Positions 19,145 to 28,030 of a stretch of 64,000 nucleotides of DNA are shown here, in pieces. Source of the DNA: [Leptolyngbya] sp. JSC-1 (lineage in GTDB: Bacteria > Cyanobacteriota > Cyanobacteriia > Elainellales > Elainellaceae); assembly GCA_000733415.1 (NCBI GenBank), contig KL662191.1, positions 2,741,015-2,805,014 of the forward strand. The letters run 5' to 3'. A program made the position numbers and the translations under genes. The notes below the pieces were generated by a model. The model was not told the origin of the DNA, did no database searches, and saw only the letters and a list, made by a program, of their open reading frames with translations. How positions within the stretch are numbered: the first letter of the stretch is position 1; the number at the start of each line of letters is the position of its first letter.

Positions 19145-20190
19145 ATGTCGCCGACTGAATCTTCTACCCTTGAGTCACAATCCTCCCAGGCTGAATCTGC
19201 CCCTCACGAATCCTCAGTGCCTTCAATGGTGCAGCGGCCGCGGCGGTTGCGTCGAACCGAAACGCTGCGTCGGATGGTGCGGGAAAACACGCTGCGGATC
19301 GAGGATCTGATCTATCCCCTGTTTGTGATGGAAGGCGAAGGACATCGCGAGGAAGTGCCATCTATGCCAGGGTGCTATCGCTACACGCTGGATTTACTGT
19401 TGGAGGAAGTACAAACTGCCTATCAGTTGGGAATTGGTGCCATTGCCCTGTTTCCCCTGATTCCCTATGAGCAAAAAGATAACGCTGGCACCGAGAGCTA
19501 CAATCCGGATGGTCTGATTCCCCGAACAGTGCGAGCTATCAAACAAGCGGTTCCCAGTATTTTAGTGATCACTGATGTTGCCCTTGACCCCTACAGCAGC
19601 GAAGGTCACGACGGTATTGTCCAGGATGGCAAAATTCTCAACGACGAGACAGTAGCAGTACTGGTCAAACAGGCGTTAGCGCAGGCCGCAGCCGGAGCCG
19701 ATTTTGTTGCGCCTTCAGACATGATGGATGGTCGGGTCGGGGCAATTCGTCGGGCTTTGGATGCCGAAGGTTGGATCAATGTGGGAATTCTTGCCTATTC
19801 GGCCAAATATGCTTCTGCCTATTACGGCCCGTTCCGCGATGCCCTCGATTCAGCTCCCAAGTTTGGCGACAAAAAACCTATCAGATGGATGCCGCGAACG
19901 CTAGAGAAGCGATCAAAGAAGTGGATCTGGATATTGCCGAGGGGGCAGACATTGTCATGGTCAAACCGGCGCTGGCTTACCTGGATATCATTTGCCGGGT
20001 GAAACAGCATACGCATCTGCCGGTGGCTGCCTATAACGTTAGTGGAGAATACGCCATGATCAAGGCCGCTGCATCGCAGGGGTGGATTGATGAGAAAAAG
20101 GTGATTTTGGAAACGTTGACAAGTATGAAACGAGCCGGAGCTGATTTAATTCTGACCTACTTTGCCAAAGATGTGGCGTTGATGCTGTAG
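19145..20190 (+). pseudogene. hemB: delta-aminolevulinic acid dehydratase (HemB), frameshifted
   Basis: HemB condenses two 5-aminolevulinates into porphobilinogen for chlorophyll and haem. The metal-site motif is DVALDPYSSEGHDG, the Asp-rich type without zinc-binding cysteines. The frame breaks at an A6 run (19871-19876): up to there it reads APKFGDKK, and the family continuation (TYQMDAANAREAIKEVD through AYNVSGEYAMIKAAA to the C-terminus at 20190) is in the frame one base back. One missing A explains it. This may be a real pseudogene, an assembly error or slippage. The ATG at 19145 nearly touches the Zur-like box; MVQRPRRLRRT at 19226 is an alternative start near the usual family N-terminus. 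Confidence 0.88.
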
Positions 20191-20465
20191 TGATAGGAAT
20201 GGAGAATGTGTCTGGCCCGTCGAGATTTGAGCAGGTCTGGACAGGTGGATAGGGGCGCAGGTCGGGTTGGGGCAAGATGGGCTACTCCACAGATAATCAA
20301 AAGCTTCAAAAGCTTCAAAATTAAGTTGCTCATTGGATGGATAACAATCTAGTGCAATGCTTTCAGACCTTGGCTTTACATCAGCTAGGGTCTTTACTAC
20401 GCTTTCATCAGTGAGAATAATTCCTATTAAAAGTTTGTCTCAGAGATGATAAACTATAGATTCAC

Positions 20466-21441
20466 ATGACTATTATCATTTCAGGCGCAGAGTTTGAGCA
20501 ACTTAGACAAGAGTCGGACCATAACGCCCAACCTCTAGGAGAATTTGAGTGCATAGCCACGTATCCGCGATCGTTGGTTGTGGGTATAGGCAGCATGTCG
20601 ATTTGCGGGATGGAATTTTTCTTACACTGCACGATTACACCTTTCATGATGATTTGCTGATTAAAAACTTCAGTGCTTTTAAGGTCGGAGATTTTGAGCT
20701 TGTCTTTCAACTGTCCTCCAGCCACAGATTCGACAATGGCTATGCGGTGAGTGCAGGCCAAAATTATTTGATCCGACGATTCACAAATCAAAAGTTCCAA
20801 TGGATGCACTGGGCGCAGGAACGAGTTCTGGAGGTGGATATTCATGTTGAACCCTCGGTTTTCCGGTCATTTGTGGCGGATTGGATGGAATTACGTGATC
20901 CAGCCTTAGGCTCAATTTTTGAGGAAACACACGGGCGATTTTTTCAACCGCACACCACAACGCCTGCAATGCAGCGTGCTTTGATGCAAATGTTGAACTG
21001 CCGGTATCGAGGACTGACGCGGCGGATCTATCTGGAAGGCAAATCGCTAGAACTAATTGCCCTTCAGCTTGAACAGATAATCGATCGCTCCGAAGCACCT
21101 GTTGCCATCAAGCTCTGCCGCGATGATGTCGATCGCATTCACGATGCCAAAGATATTTTGATGCGAAGGTTGGATCAACCGCCGTCGATCTTGGAGTTAG
21201 CCCGACAGGTCGGAATGAGCGAAAGTAAGCTGCATCGGGGCTTTCGTCGGATTATCGCCTGGAACAGGGACGCATTCTACTTGAGACTGGAGAACTGTCG
21301 GTGCAAGAAGTGGCACGAGCCGTTGGGTATGCCAGACAAAGCCACTTCTGCGATGCCTTTAAGCAGAAATTTGGCATTACGCCCAAGTCCTGCCGCCACG
21401 GGTATCAGTCGGTTGGTGACTGTCGCTCGCCTCAATCGTAA
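20466..21441 (+). pseudogene. AraC/PchR-like transcriptional regulator, broken
   Basis: Reads as a PchR-type AraC regulator in pieces. The N-terminus (20466 to about 20580) is in one frame. The sensor region continues one frame away as GYRQHVDLRDGIFLTLHDY and on to the first helix-turn-helix (ILELARQVGMSESKLHRGFRR). After that the sequence jumps to DYRLEQGRILLETGELSVQEVA-type residues and QSHFCDAFKQKFGITPKS in a third frame, ending with TAA at 21439. About a dozen codons of the second half are deleted. PchR-like regulators usually control siderophore genes; a matching exporter fragment follows. Confidence 0.75.
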
Positions 21442-21846
21442 ACACTTGATGATATTGGGAGATACGATCGCCGCTCATCTGGCTCCCGGCTCAATTCTGT
21501 TCCTCCTTGAACTTCCCTTTGCTGGGCAGTTCCGAGACAGCGATTTGGATGACCCAGATTACCCCTAACCTTCAGGGACGAGTGTTTGCAGCCAATTCGT
21601 TGGTGCTGCAAGTCGTGAGTGCGATCGTCACCCTGATCGCTGGACCACTCGCTGACTACATCCTTGAACCTGCCATGCAACCCGAATATCTTTGGCAGCA
21701 TTTTGAGGACGAGTCCTGGTGCAGGCATGGCGTTGCTGTATGTGTTCACCTCGATCGGGTTACTGTTAGTGAGGATGAGTGGTTATGCTATTCCTCAATT
21801 GCGAACGGTGGAAGATATAGTACCAAGTCCTAATGAGAAAGTGTAA
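21442..21846 (+). pseudogene. MFS exporter (EntS-like) C-terminal fragment
   Basis: Without a start, the sequence reads SSETAIWMTQITPNLQGRVFAAN, then LIAGPLADYILEPAM, and after a frame change GAGMALLYVFTSIGLLL and QLRTVEDIVP before TAA. This matches the last part of MFS exporters related to the enterobactin exporter EntS, where QGRVFA and AGPLADY are conserved. The first two-thirds are missing. Together with the broken AraC regulator it marks the remains of a siderophore gene cluster. Confidence 0.65.
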
Positions 21847-21972
21847 GTGCACCTAGGAGATGATCGTTTGCGAACAATTTATCTATGATTAGATTGAATT
21901 TCTGACTATAATCATTGATATTGATTTTAGATTTTGGTAGTAGAGTAGGGGGATATGAACATGATTTGCAAT

Positions 21973-23121
21973 CTACTGAATATATTCACCTCGATCGACC
22001 AGAGCTTTGATCTGAAACGTATCGTCAAAAATCGTCAGATTAGCTACATAGCCTGGGGCAATTCTGCCAAGGTGATCGTCTACATCAATTGCTTGGGCTG
22101 GATACAAAGAGGCCATTCGCAGCGCTTCAGCTAAGGGCAGCTCGACCTGCTGCACACAGTTGGCTACAGCCTCGATCATCGTCAGAGCAGACCCTCCCAG
22201 CGTGCCATCAGCGGAAACACAGGTGCCGTCTTTATAAAAGACTTCTTGACCACCAATCCAAAATGATGCCATCTGGGTGCCTACCGGTGGTGTGGCATCG
22301 GTGACCAGCAGCAGTTTGGATTGCTTGAGGCGATGGGCCAGCGCAATCGATTCAAAGTGGACATGATAGCCGTCGGCAATAATGCCTGCGAAGACCTCAG
22401 GGTGGCTGAAAGCGGCTCCTACCACACCCGGACTGCGGCCTAACCAGGGTGACATGGCGTTGAACAAATGGGTCACCATCGCTACACCCGCCTCAAAGCC
22501 AGCCATTGCCTGCTCGTAGGTAGCGTCCGTATGTCCGGCGGAAACCACAATGCCCTGCTCGGCTAGTAAGCGAATCTCGTCTGACGTAGCCTGTTCTGGA
22601 GCCAAGGTGATCAGTTTAACTACGTCTGAACCAGCGGCAGCGATCGTTTCCAGCATGGCGCGATCGGGCGGGCGGATATAGGCTTCGTTGTGGATGCCTT
22701 TGCGTTTGGGATTCAAATAGGGGCCTTCCAGATGCAGTCCCAGCACATTGTAAGGGCTATGCTGACGATAGGTTTGCACTACTTCTAAAGCCTTCAGCAT
22801 GTCGGCATCAGGAGCCGTAATCAAAGTTGGTAGATAGCTGGTTGTACCGCTTTTTAGATTGGTTTGATGCATGATGTCTAGCGTTTCTGCGATGATAGCA
22901 TCATTGAACATTACTCCACCACAGCCATTGAGCTGCAAATCGATAAATCCAGGAGCGACGGAATAGCCTGCTAAATCGATGATCGGGTGAATGGTGGTGT
23001 GAAGCGAATCGAGCGTACTAGCGGGAACAATATCAACAATGCGTTCAGAATCGATGAGCACTGCTTGATCGGTCAATGCTTGCTCGCTGGTGTAGAGATG
23101 GCAGTTGGTTAAGGCATACAT
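21973..23121 (-). CDS. nagA: N-acetylglucosamine-6-phosphate deacetylase
   Basis: A 382-residue amidohydrolase-superfamily enzyme that removes acetate from GlcNAc-6-phosphate. Seen are GLHLEGPYLN (metal Glu), SAGHTDATYEQA, THLFNAMSP, ADGYHVH and LVTDA (catalytic Asp). It is the last gene of a nagE-nagB-nagA operon, 21 bp after nagB. The product, glucosamine-6-phosphate, is the substrate of NagB. The HxH of the N-terminal strand appears changed (FIDLQLNG), as in many bacterial NagA with one metal. Confidence 0.95.
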   Translation of the reverse strand: MYALTNCHLYTSEQALTDQAVLIDSERIVDIVPASTLDSLHTTIHPIIDLAGYSVAPGFIDLQLNGCGGVMFNDAIIAETLDIMHQTNLKSGTTSYLPTLITAPDADMLKALEVVQTYRQHSPYNVLGLHLEGPYLNPKRKGIHNEAYIRPPDRAMLETIAAAGSDVVKLITLAPEQATSDEIRLLAEQGIVVSAGHTDATYEQAMAGFEAGVAMVTHLFNAMSPWLGRSPGVVGAAFSHPEVFAGIIADGYHVHFESIALAHRLKQSKLLLVTDATPPVGTQMASFWIGGQEVFYKDGTCVSADGTLGGSALTMIEAVANCVQQVELPLAEALRMASLYPAQAIDVDDHLGRIAPGYVANLTIFDDTFQIKALVDRGEYIQ

Positions 23122-23142
23122 AGAAAATGGACTCTATTAAAA

Positions 23143-23946
23143 TTAATCAACTAGGGTGGGACTATCGTGTTCCAACTCTTTGAAATACTTCACGGTCTTC
23201 ACCTTCAACTCCAGCGTCGCGTCTTCATCACAAACGATAATACTGTGGGGATGGAGCTGGAGAGCTGAAACTGTCCACATGTGATTTACACTGCCTTCGA
23301 TCGCCTGTTTCAGAGCAATGGCTTTGTTATAGCCCTGAGCCAGAATCATCACTTCTCGTGCGTCCATGATAGTGCCAACCCCAACGGTGAGGGCATGTTT
23401 CGGAACTTTTGTAACATCGTTGTCAAAGAAGCGGGCGTTGGCAAGCTGGGTGCTGTAGGTGAGGGTTTTGATGCGGGTGCGGGATTGGAGTGATGAACCT
23501 GGCTCGTTGAAGGCAATATGACCATCTTCGCCCACACCGCCAATAAACAGCTCGATGCCGCCAAAGGCTTGAATTTTTGCCTCGTATTCTTCGCACTCTT
23601 TGTCTACGTCAGAAGCATTACCATCGAGAATGTGAATGTGATGACGGGGAATATCAATATGGTCAAACAAATTGCGATACATGAAGGCATGATAGCTCTC
23701 TGCATGATCATTCGGTAAGCCAACGTATTCATCCATATTGAACGTCACTACATGTTGAAAGCTGAGTTGACTAGCCTGATGCAGTTGAACTAGCTTTTTG
23801 TACATGCGCAGTGGCGTTCCGCCCGTGGGCAAACCCAGCACAAAAGGCCGCTCATTTGTAGGAGCAAACGCTTCGATGCGGTGTTTGACATACCGCGCTG
23901 CCCAGTCTGCTACGGCATCTGGGGATTCGCAAATAATCAGACGCAT
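23143..23946 (-). CDS. nagB: glucosamine-6-phosphate deaminase
   Basis: The 267-residue product converts glucosamine-6-phosphate to fructose-6-phosphate and ammonia. Motifs: LGLPTGGTPLRMY (phosphate binding), FNMDEYVGL (catalytic Asp), FIGGVGEDGHIAFNEPGSS (family signature) and TVGVGTIMDA. Length and motifs are those of NagB of E. coli type. It lies between nagE and nagA on the same strand and feeds GlcNAc carbon and nitrogen into glycolysis. Confidence 0.96.
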   Translation of the reverse strand: MRLIICESPDAVADWAARYVKHRIEAFAPTNERPFVLGLPTGGTPLRMYKKLVQLHQASQLSFQHVVTFNMDEYVGLPNDHAESYHAFMYRNLFDHIDIPRHHIHILDGNASDVDKECEEYEAKIQAFGGIELFIGGVGEDGHIAFNEPGSSLQSRTRIKTLTYSTQLANARFFDNDVTKVPKHALTVGVGTIMDAREVMILAQGYNKAIALKQAIEGSVNHMWTVSALQLHPHSIIVCDEDATLELKVKTVKYFKELEHDSPTLVD

Positions 23947-23976
23947 ACTATGCTCCTAGTAGAGGTGATCTAAGGG

Positions 23977-24028
23977 TTAATCAACAAGGTTAATCAACAA
24001 GATTAATCAACAAGATTAATCAACGATT
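23977..24028. repeat. 13-bp tandem repeat between nagB and nagE
   Basis: Four head-to-tail copies of TTAATCAACAAG(G/A), the last imperfect. The repeat runs into the nagE stop codon (24016), so each unit carries an in-frame stop. It probably arose by slippage. Confidence 0.85.
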
Positions 24029-25827
24029 TTCTTCATTGCGGCTGCAATTGAGTCTGCCTGCTGCTCCAGAAAAATCTGCACTACCTCGGAGCCAGGACGG
24101 GCCATGCCCACAGCACCCAAGGCGATAATTTGGGATTCAGATACGAGGTCGCGATTGGTTAAGACGACCCGCAGCTTGGTACCGTTGGCATCGATGCTCT
24201 TAATGTTATCTCGTCCGCCTAGGGCCGCGATGTAGCGGTGGGCGAATTGGGTAGCACCAGTTTGAGCGGGATCCGTTTGAGCGGGATCCGTTTGGGCCAG
24301 ATCCGTTTGGGTTACAGAAGCAGGCTTATCAACAATGGCGATAGTATCCCCGGTGGCTGCCCGGTTGGTGATGGGTGTGCCCATGTTCGATGTCCCGACA
24401 GTTGGAGCCATATCGCGCAGGTTTTTCATCTCTTCGGCTACAGACTCCGCTAGCGGACCGAGGATAACCTGCATGCCATCTGCCCCAGCCCGAATCACGC
24501 CTTTGGCTCCCAGAGACTTCAAGGCATCATCCGAAACCAGATCGCGATTCACCATAGTCAGCCGCAGTCGCGTAATGCAGGAATCAATCGTTTTGATATT
24601 TTCGTGACCACCCAAGGCGGCCAGATAGCGACGGGCCAACTGAGTTGTATCGTTGGAGGCAGCCATTCCTGGAATGGGAGCGTCCTGCAATGAAGTAGCC
24701 GAATCTGCTTCGACAACTGTTCCGGCTTCGCGTCCGGGTGTTTGCAAATTCAAGGCCCGAATCATAAAGCGGAACAAAAAGTAATAAATGGCAAAATACA
24801 CTAATCCAATCGGCAGAATCAGCCAGCCTTGGGTTGACAGACCCAGGTTGAGGACAAAGTCAATTGCTCCGGCAGAGAAGGTGAACCCATGCTTGATGCC
24901 CAAGATGTCGAGTAAAGCTAAGGAAATTCCGGTTAGTACCGCATGAACCGCGTACAGGACCGGAGCTAGAAACATAAACGTAAACTCGATCGGTTCGGTA
25001 ATGCCGGTCAGGAAAGAAGTCAGCGCCATACTCAGCATCACGCCGGAGGTAACGCGCCGGTTTTCGGGACGAGCCATGTGAGCCATCGCGATGCAAGCTG
25101 CCGGTAGCCCAAACATCATCACTGGATAGAACCCGGCCATGAAGGTGCCCGCTGTCGGATCGCCGGCAAAGAAACGGTTCAGGTCGCCGGTGGCAATTGT
25201 GCCGTCGGGTTTGGGATAGGAGCCAAACACAAACCACACCAGACTGTTGAGAATGTGGTGCAGCCCCAGCGGAATCAGCAGTCGGTTCAGCGTGCCGTAA
25301 ACAAACGCGCCAATTGAACCGGAGGTAACAATCCAGTTGCCGATCGCCTCAATCACCGCCTGGATTGGCGGCCAGATAAAGCCAAACAGTACCGCTAGCA
25401 AAAAGCAGACACCGCCCGTGATAATTGGCACAAACCGTTTACCGCCGAAGAACCCCAGATAGTCGGGCAGTTTGATTCTATAAAAGCGGTTGTAGAGTAA
25501 ACCAGCCGTAACGCCTGTGATAATACCGGCTAATACGCCCATGTTGATATCGGCGTTGATGGCTTTCATCCCCGTTGTCATCACATAGTAACCCACCAAG
25601 CCTGCTAGCCCTGCTGCTCCTGCCGCATCTTTGGAAAAGCCAACTGCAATCCCCGCTGCAAAAATGGCCGCCAAATTGTCGAACACGGCCCCGCCCGCTT
25701 TCGTCATGACCGGAATATCTAACACATCGGGTGCGCCCAAGCGCAACAGCAACCCCGCCGCTGGCAACACGGCAATCGGCAGCATCAAGGCTTTTCCCAA
25801 GCGCTGTAGCTCGCTAAATCCTGCCAT
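24016..25827 (-). CDS. nagE: PTS N-acetylglucosamine transporter, EIIC-EIIB plus degenerate second EIIB
   Basis: A 603-residue phosphotransferase-system permease. Residues 1-355 form a hydrophobic EIIC domain with conserved FGLPAACIAM and GITEPIEFTF. EIIB domain 1 (about 395-470) carries the phosphorylatable Cys417 (IDSCITRLRL). A second EIIB-like domain (about 528-603) has IDANGTKLRV, with Asn548 where the Cys should be. No EIIA domain is present. Uptake would yield GlcNAc-6-phosphate for NagA and NagB, encoded downstream in the same operon. EI, HPr and EIIA must be encoded elsewhere. Cyanobacteria seldom have sugar PTS permeases, so transfer is plausible. Confidence 0.93.
   Translation of the reverse strand: MAGFSELQRLGKALMLPIAVLPAAGLLLRLGAPDVLDIPVMTKAGGAVFDNLAAIFAAGIAVGFSKDAAGAAGLAGLVGYYVMTTGMKAINADINMGVLAGIITGVTAGLLYNRFYRIKLPDYLGFFGGKRFVPIITGGVCFLLAVLFGFIWPPIQAVIEAIGNWIVTSGSIGAFVYGTLNRLLIPLGLHHILNSLVWFVFGSYPKPDGTIATGDLNRFFAGDPTAGTFMAGFYPVMMFGLPAACIAMAHMARPENRRVTSGVMLSMALTSFLTGITEPIEFTFMFLAPVLYAVHAVLTGISLALLDILGIKHGFTFSAGAIDFVLNLGLSTQGWLILPIGLVYFAIYYFLFRFMIRALNLQTPGREAGTVVEADSATSLQDAPIPGMAASNDTTQLARRYLAALGGHENIKTIDSCITRLRLTMVNRDLVSDDALKSLGAKGVIRAGADGMQVILGPLAESVAEEMKNLRDMAPTVGTSNMGTPITNRAATGDTIAIVDKPASVTQTDLAQTDPAQTDPAQTGATQFAHRYIAALGGRDNIKSIDANGTKLRVVLTNRDLVSESQIIALGAVGMARPGSEVVQIFLEQQADSIAAAMKKIVD
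24260..24312 (-). repeat. 15-bp tandem repeat in nagE linker
   Basis: Three copies of a GTTTGAGCGGGATCC-like unit plus part of a fourth, encoding repeated QTDPA in the linker between the two EIIB domains. Confidence 0.85.
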
Positions 25828-25896
25828 TTGTCTTCCCTCCCCCGCTTGTGGTTAGTTATTAATGAATCATGTCTGATCAACGGAACCGTAAATTTG

Positions 25897-26712
25897 ATGG
25901 AATTTTTTACGATTGTCCTGTCAGGATTGCTAGGAATTGTTTCGCCGCTTGGGTTTGTGGTGGAGCGGGTGGCAGAAGATGCGATTCGTGATCAGTTGGA
26001 AGCTGTGGAAACGCTGGCTGTTCGCGTGGATAATACGCCCAACTATCAGTTGGCTCAAGGGAACGTGGATCGAGTGCGGCTGGCAGCGCGGGGTGTTTAT
26101 CCAGAGGCAGGAATTCGGATTGCGGTGCTGGAGATAGAAACAGATGCGATCCAGGTCGATCCAGGCAGACTGCGGCAGGGTGAGCTGGAACTGGAACGGC
26201 CCTTGAACGCAGGAATACGGCTGGTGCTGACGGAAACTGACCTAAATCAAGCCTTGCAGTCGCCCCAAGTCAGTGAACAACTCCGGGGCCTCAGCCTGGA
26301 TTTTCTGGGCGATCCGGCGCAACAGCTAGAACGCTATGAGTTCGTCGATCCTCAAGTTGAGTTTCTGGACGGCAACCGCGTGCGCTTTCAGACGGTGTTG
26401 CAGTCGCAGCAGTCCCAGCAGCAGCTTGTGATTATTGTTGAATCAGGAATTCAGATCCTTGCCGGTCGGCAACTCCAGCTCGTAGAGCCAACTGTTACCA
26501 TCGATGGCAACCCCTTACCACCTGAATTGATTCAGTTTTTGGTGGGTGGCATCAGTCAGCGGCTCGATCTCGCTAATTTGGCAGAGCAAGGCATCACGGC
26601 TCGCATTCTAGAATGGAGTCTCGATTCGGATCAGCTCAGCTTGGCAGCCTTTGTGCAAGTCCAACCCGAATTTGTAGAACAGAACTTGACTCAACTGACT
26701 CAATCAAATTAG
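25897..26712 (+). CDS. DUF2993 (LmeA-like) envelope protein
   Basis: About 271 residues with a short N-terminal hydrophobic segment (MEFFTIVLSGLLGIVSPLGF), then a soluble beta-rich domain. It has the pattern common in cyanobacterial DUF2993 proteins, including DNTPNYQLAQGNVDRVRLAARGV and LTETDLNQAL. DUF2993 includes mycobacterial LmeA, a periplasmic lipid-binding protein, so lipid handling is inferred. The frame is open to 25828, but the ATG at 25897 places the hydrophobic segment at the N-terminus. Divergent from nagE. Confidence 0.85.
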   Translation: MEFFTIVLSGLLGIVSPLGFVVERVAEDAIRDQLEAVETLAVRVDNTPNYQLAQGNVDRVRLAARGVYPEAGIRIAVLEIETDAIQVDPGRLRQGELELERPLNAGIRLVLTETDLNQALQSPQVSEQLRGLSLDFLGDPAQQLERYEFVDPQVEFLDGNRVRFQTVLQSQQSQQQLVIIVESGIQILAGRQLQLVEPTVTIDGNPLPPELIQFLVGGISQRLDLANLAEQGITARILEWSLDSDQLSLAAFVQVQPEFVEQNLTQLTQSN

Positions 26713-26804
26713 CTGATGCAAATCACCATTTTCTGGCTAAACTGAAACCTCTGACGGTGCTAGCAGTCAAGTGAGAAAGCGATCCAGCGAATAGGAGTAG
26801 GCCA

Positions 26805-27446
26805 ATGCGAGACCATGATCCAGCATCCCCCCAATCCACCTCCCGCCGCTCGGTTCCCCGTGGCGTAATTGCCGGACTAGCCGCCGTGGTGCTGGCAACC
26901 GCAGCCGGAACCGCTTGGTGGACTTGGCGATCCTTCCAAGCTCAGCAACAGCCGCAGCCACTTCCCACAACCGCACCGCAGCCAACCCAATCTCCCGACA
27001 TCAGCCAAGCCCCGATCCAGCAAACCGTTCAGGTCTACTGGCTGAGAAGTTTGGACGACCGCTTTGAACTGGTGCCAGTACCCGTCGCAGTCACAGCTCC
27101 CGGTCAGCCAGATGCCTTAGTGAAAGCGGCGCTAGAAGCAATGCTGCAAGGTACCCCGGAATCAGAATTCACCTCAACCGTGCCCCAGGGCACCCAACTG
27201 CGGCAGGTCGAAATCAAGCCAGACGGCATTCATGTAGATTTGTCGCCCGAATTTACTGGCGGCGGCGGCAGTGCCTCCATGACCGGCAGACTGGGACAAG
27301 TGCTCTACACAGCCACAACCCTCGATCCGAATGCACCCGTCTGGATTTCTGTGGAGGGTAAACCGCTGGAGGTGCTGGGCGGCGAGGGATTGATGATCGA
27401 TCAACCGATGACGCGGCAAAGCTTTGAGCAGAATTTTCCGCTCTAA
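26805..27446 (+). CDS. GerMN domain protein, membrane-anchored
   Basis: A 213-residue protein. A basic N-terminus precedes a single membrane helix (about residues 18-38), a Pro/Gln/Thr-rich linker (about 45-70), and a GerMN domain with VQVYWLRSLDDRFELVPVP, ALVKAALEAMLQGTP and VHVDLS-like strands. GerMN domains occur in envelope proteins of cyanobacteria and Gram-positives and are thought to bind peptidoglycan or partner proteins. It lies 92 bp after the DUF2993 gene on the same strand, possibly an envelope pair. Confidence 0.87.
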   Translation: MRDHDPASPQSTSRRSVPRGVIAGLAAVVLATAAGTAWWTWRSFQAQQQPQPLPTTAPQPTQSPDISQAPIQQTVQVYWLRSLDDRFELVPVPVAVTAPGQPDALVKAALEAMLQGTPESEFTSTVPQGTQLRQVEIKPDGIHVDLSPEFTGGGGSASMTGRLGQVLYTATTLDPNAPVWISVEGKPLEVLGGEGLMIDQPMTRQSFEQNFPL

Positions 27447-27506
27447 AAATGTGCTCTTAAAAATGTGCTTTTAAAAAACTGTTCTAAAAGCTTGCTCTCA
27501 ACAATC

Positions 27507-27860
27507 CTACTGCCGACTGGTGAGGCTAAAGGACCGAAAATGCTTAGCTTGTTCTTCGATCCGGCTGGCGAGCCGGTCACACACCAGATGGCACAGCTCG
27601 TAGCTGAGGTCATCCGCCACACTGTAATAGGCTGATGTGCCCTCACTGCGGCGATTCAAAATGCCAGCTTGCAGCATCACTTTCAGGTGCTTGGACACAT
27701 TGGCCTGACTGGTTTCGGTGGCTTCGACCAGATCTTGGACGCATTTTTCGCCATCCCGCAGCAAGTTCAAGATGCGTAAGCGCATCGGTTCGCTCAACAC
27801 GCTAAAGTAATCAGCCACCTGCTGCACAACCTCTGAAGGTACAGATTCCGCCGTTTTCAT
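27507..27860 (-). CDS. ArsR/SmtB-family transcriptional regulator
   Basis: A 117-residue winged-helix repressor: DYFSVLSEPMRLRILNLL, then CVQDLVEATETSQANVSKHLKVM (recognition helix) and GTSAYYSVAD (wing). The Cys in the KCVQDL position matches the alpha-3 metal or redox site of some family members, and two more Cys lie near ELCHLVCDRL, so a thiol-based sensor is possible. The ATG at 27860 is preferred over the frame start at 27905. The target is unknown; no transporter is adjacent. Confidence 0.87.
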   Translation of the reverse strand: MKTAESVPSEVVQQVADYFSVLSEPMRLRILNLLRDGEKCVQDLVEATETSQANVSKHLKVMLQAGILNRRSEGTSAYYSVADDLSYELCHLVCDRLASRIEEQAKHFRSFSLTSRQ

Positions 27861-28030
27861 GCAATCTAACCTAGAAAGGACTGATCCCCAAATTGTAGCA
27901 CTCAACCCCTCTATAGTAATGGAGTGATTGACCCCCGCTCAGGTGAAGGCTCCAAAGAGACGGACACTGCATTCTAGCGACAAATTTCAAAATCGGCGCA
28001 ACCAAAATTGGCGTAATTAAACTAAAGAAT

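Noticed and set aside
19871..19876. Programmed -1 frameshift in hemB
   Set aside because: The A6 run is short, no supporting stem-loop or upstream Shine-Dalgarno-like stimulator was evident, and HemB is not known to use one; indel or error is simpler.
20466..20484. Fur-like half-site (AATGATAAT on the minus strand) at the start of the broken AraC gene
   Set aside because: Only about 12 of 19 positions match a Fur box and it lies in the coding start; too weak to call.
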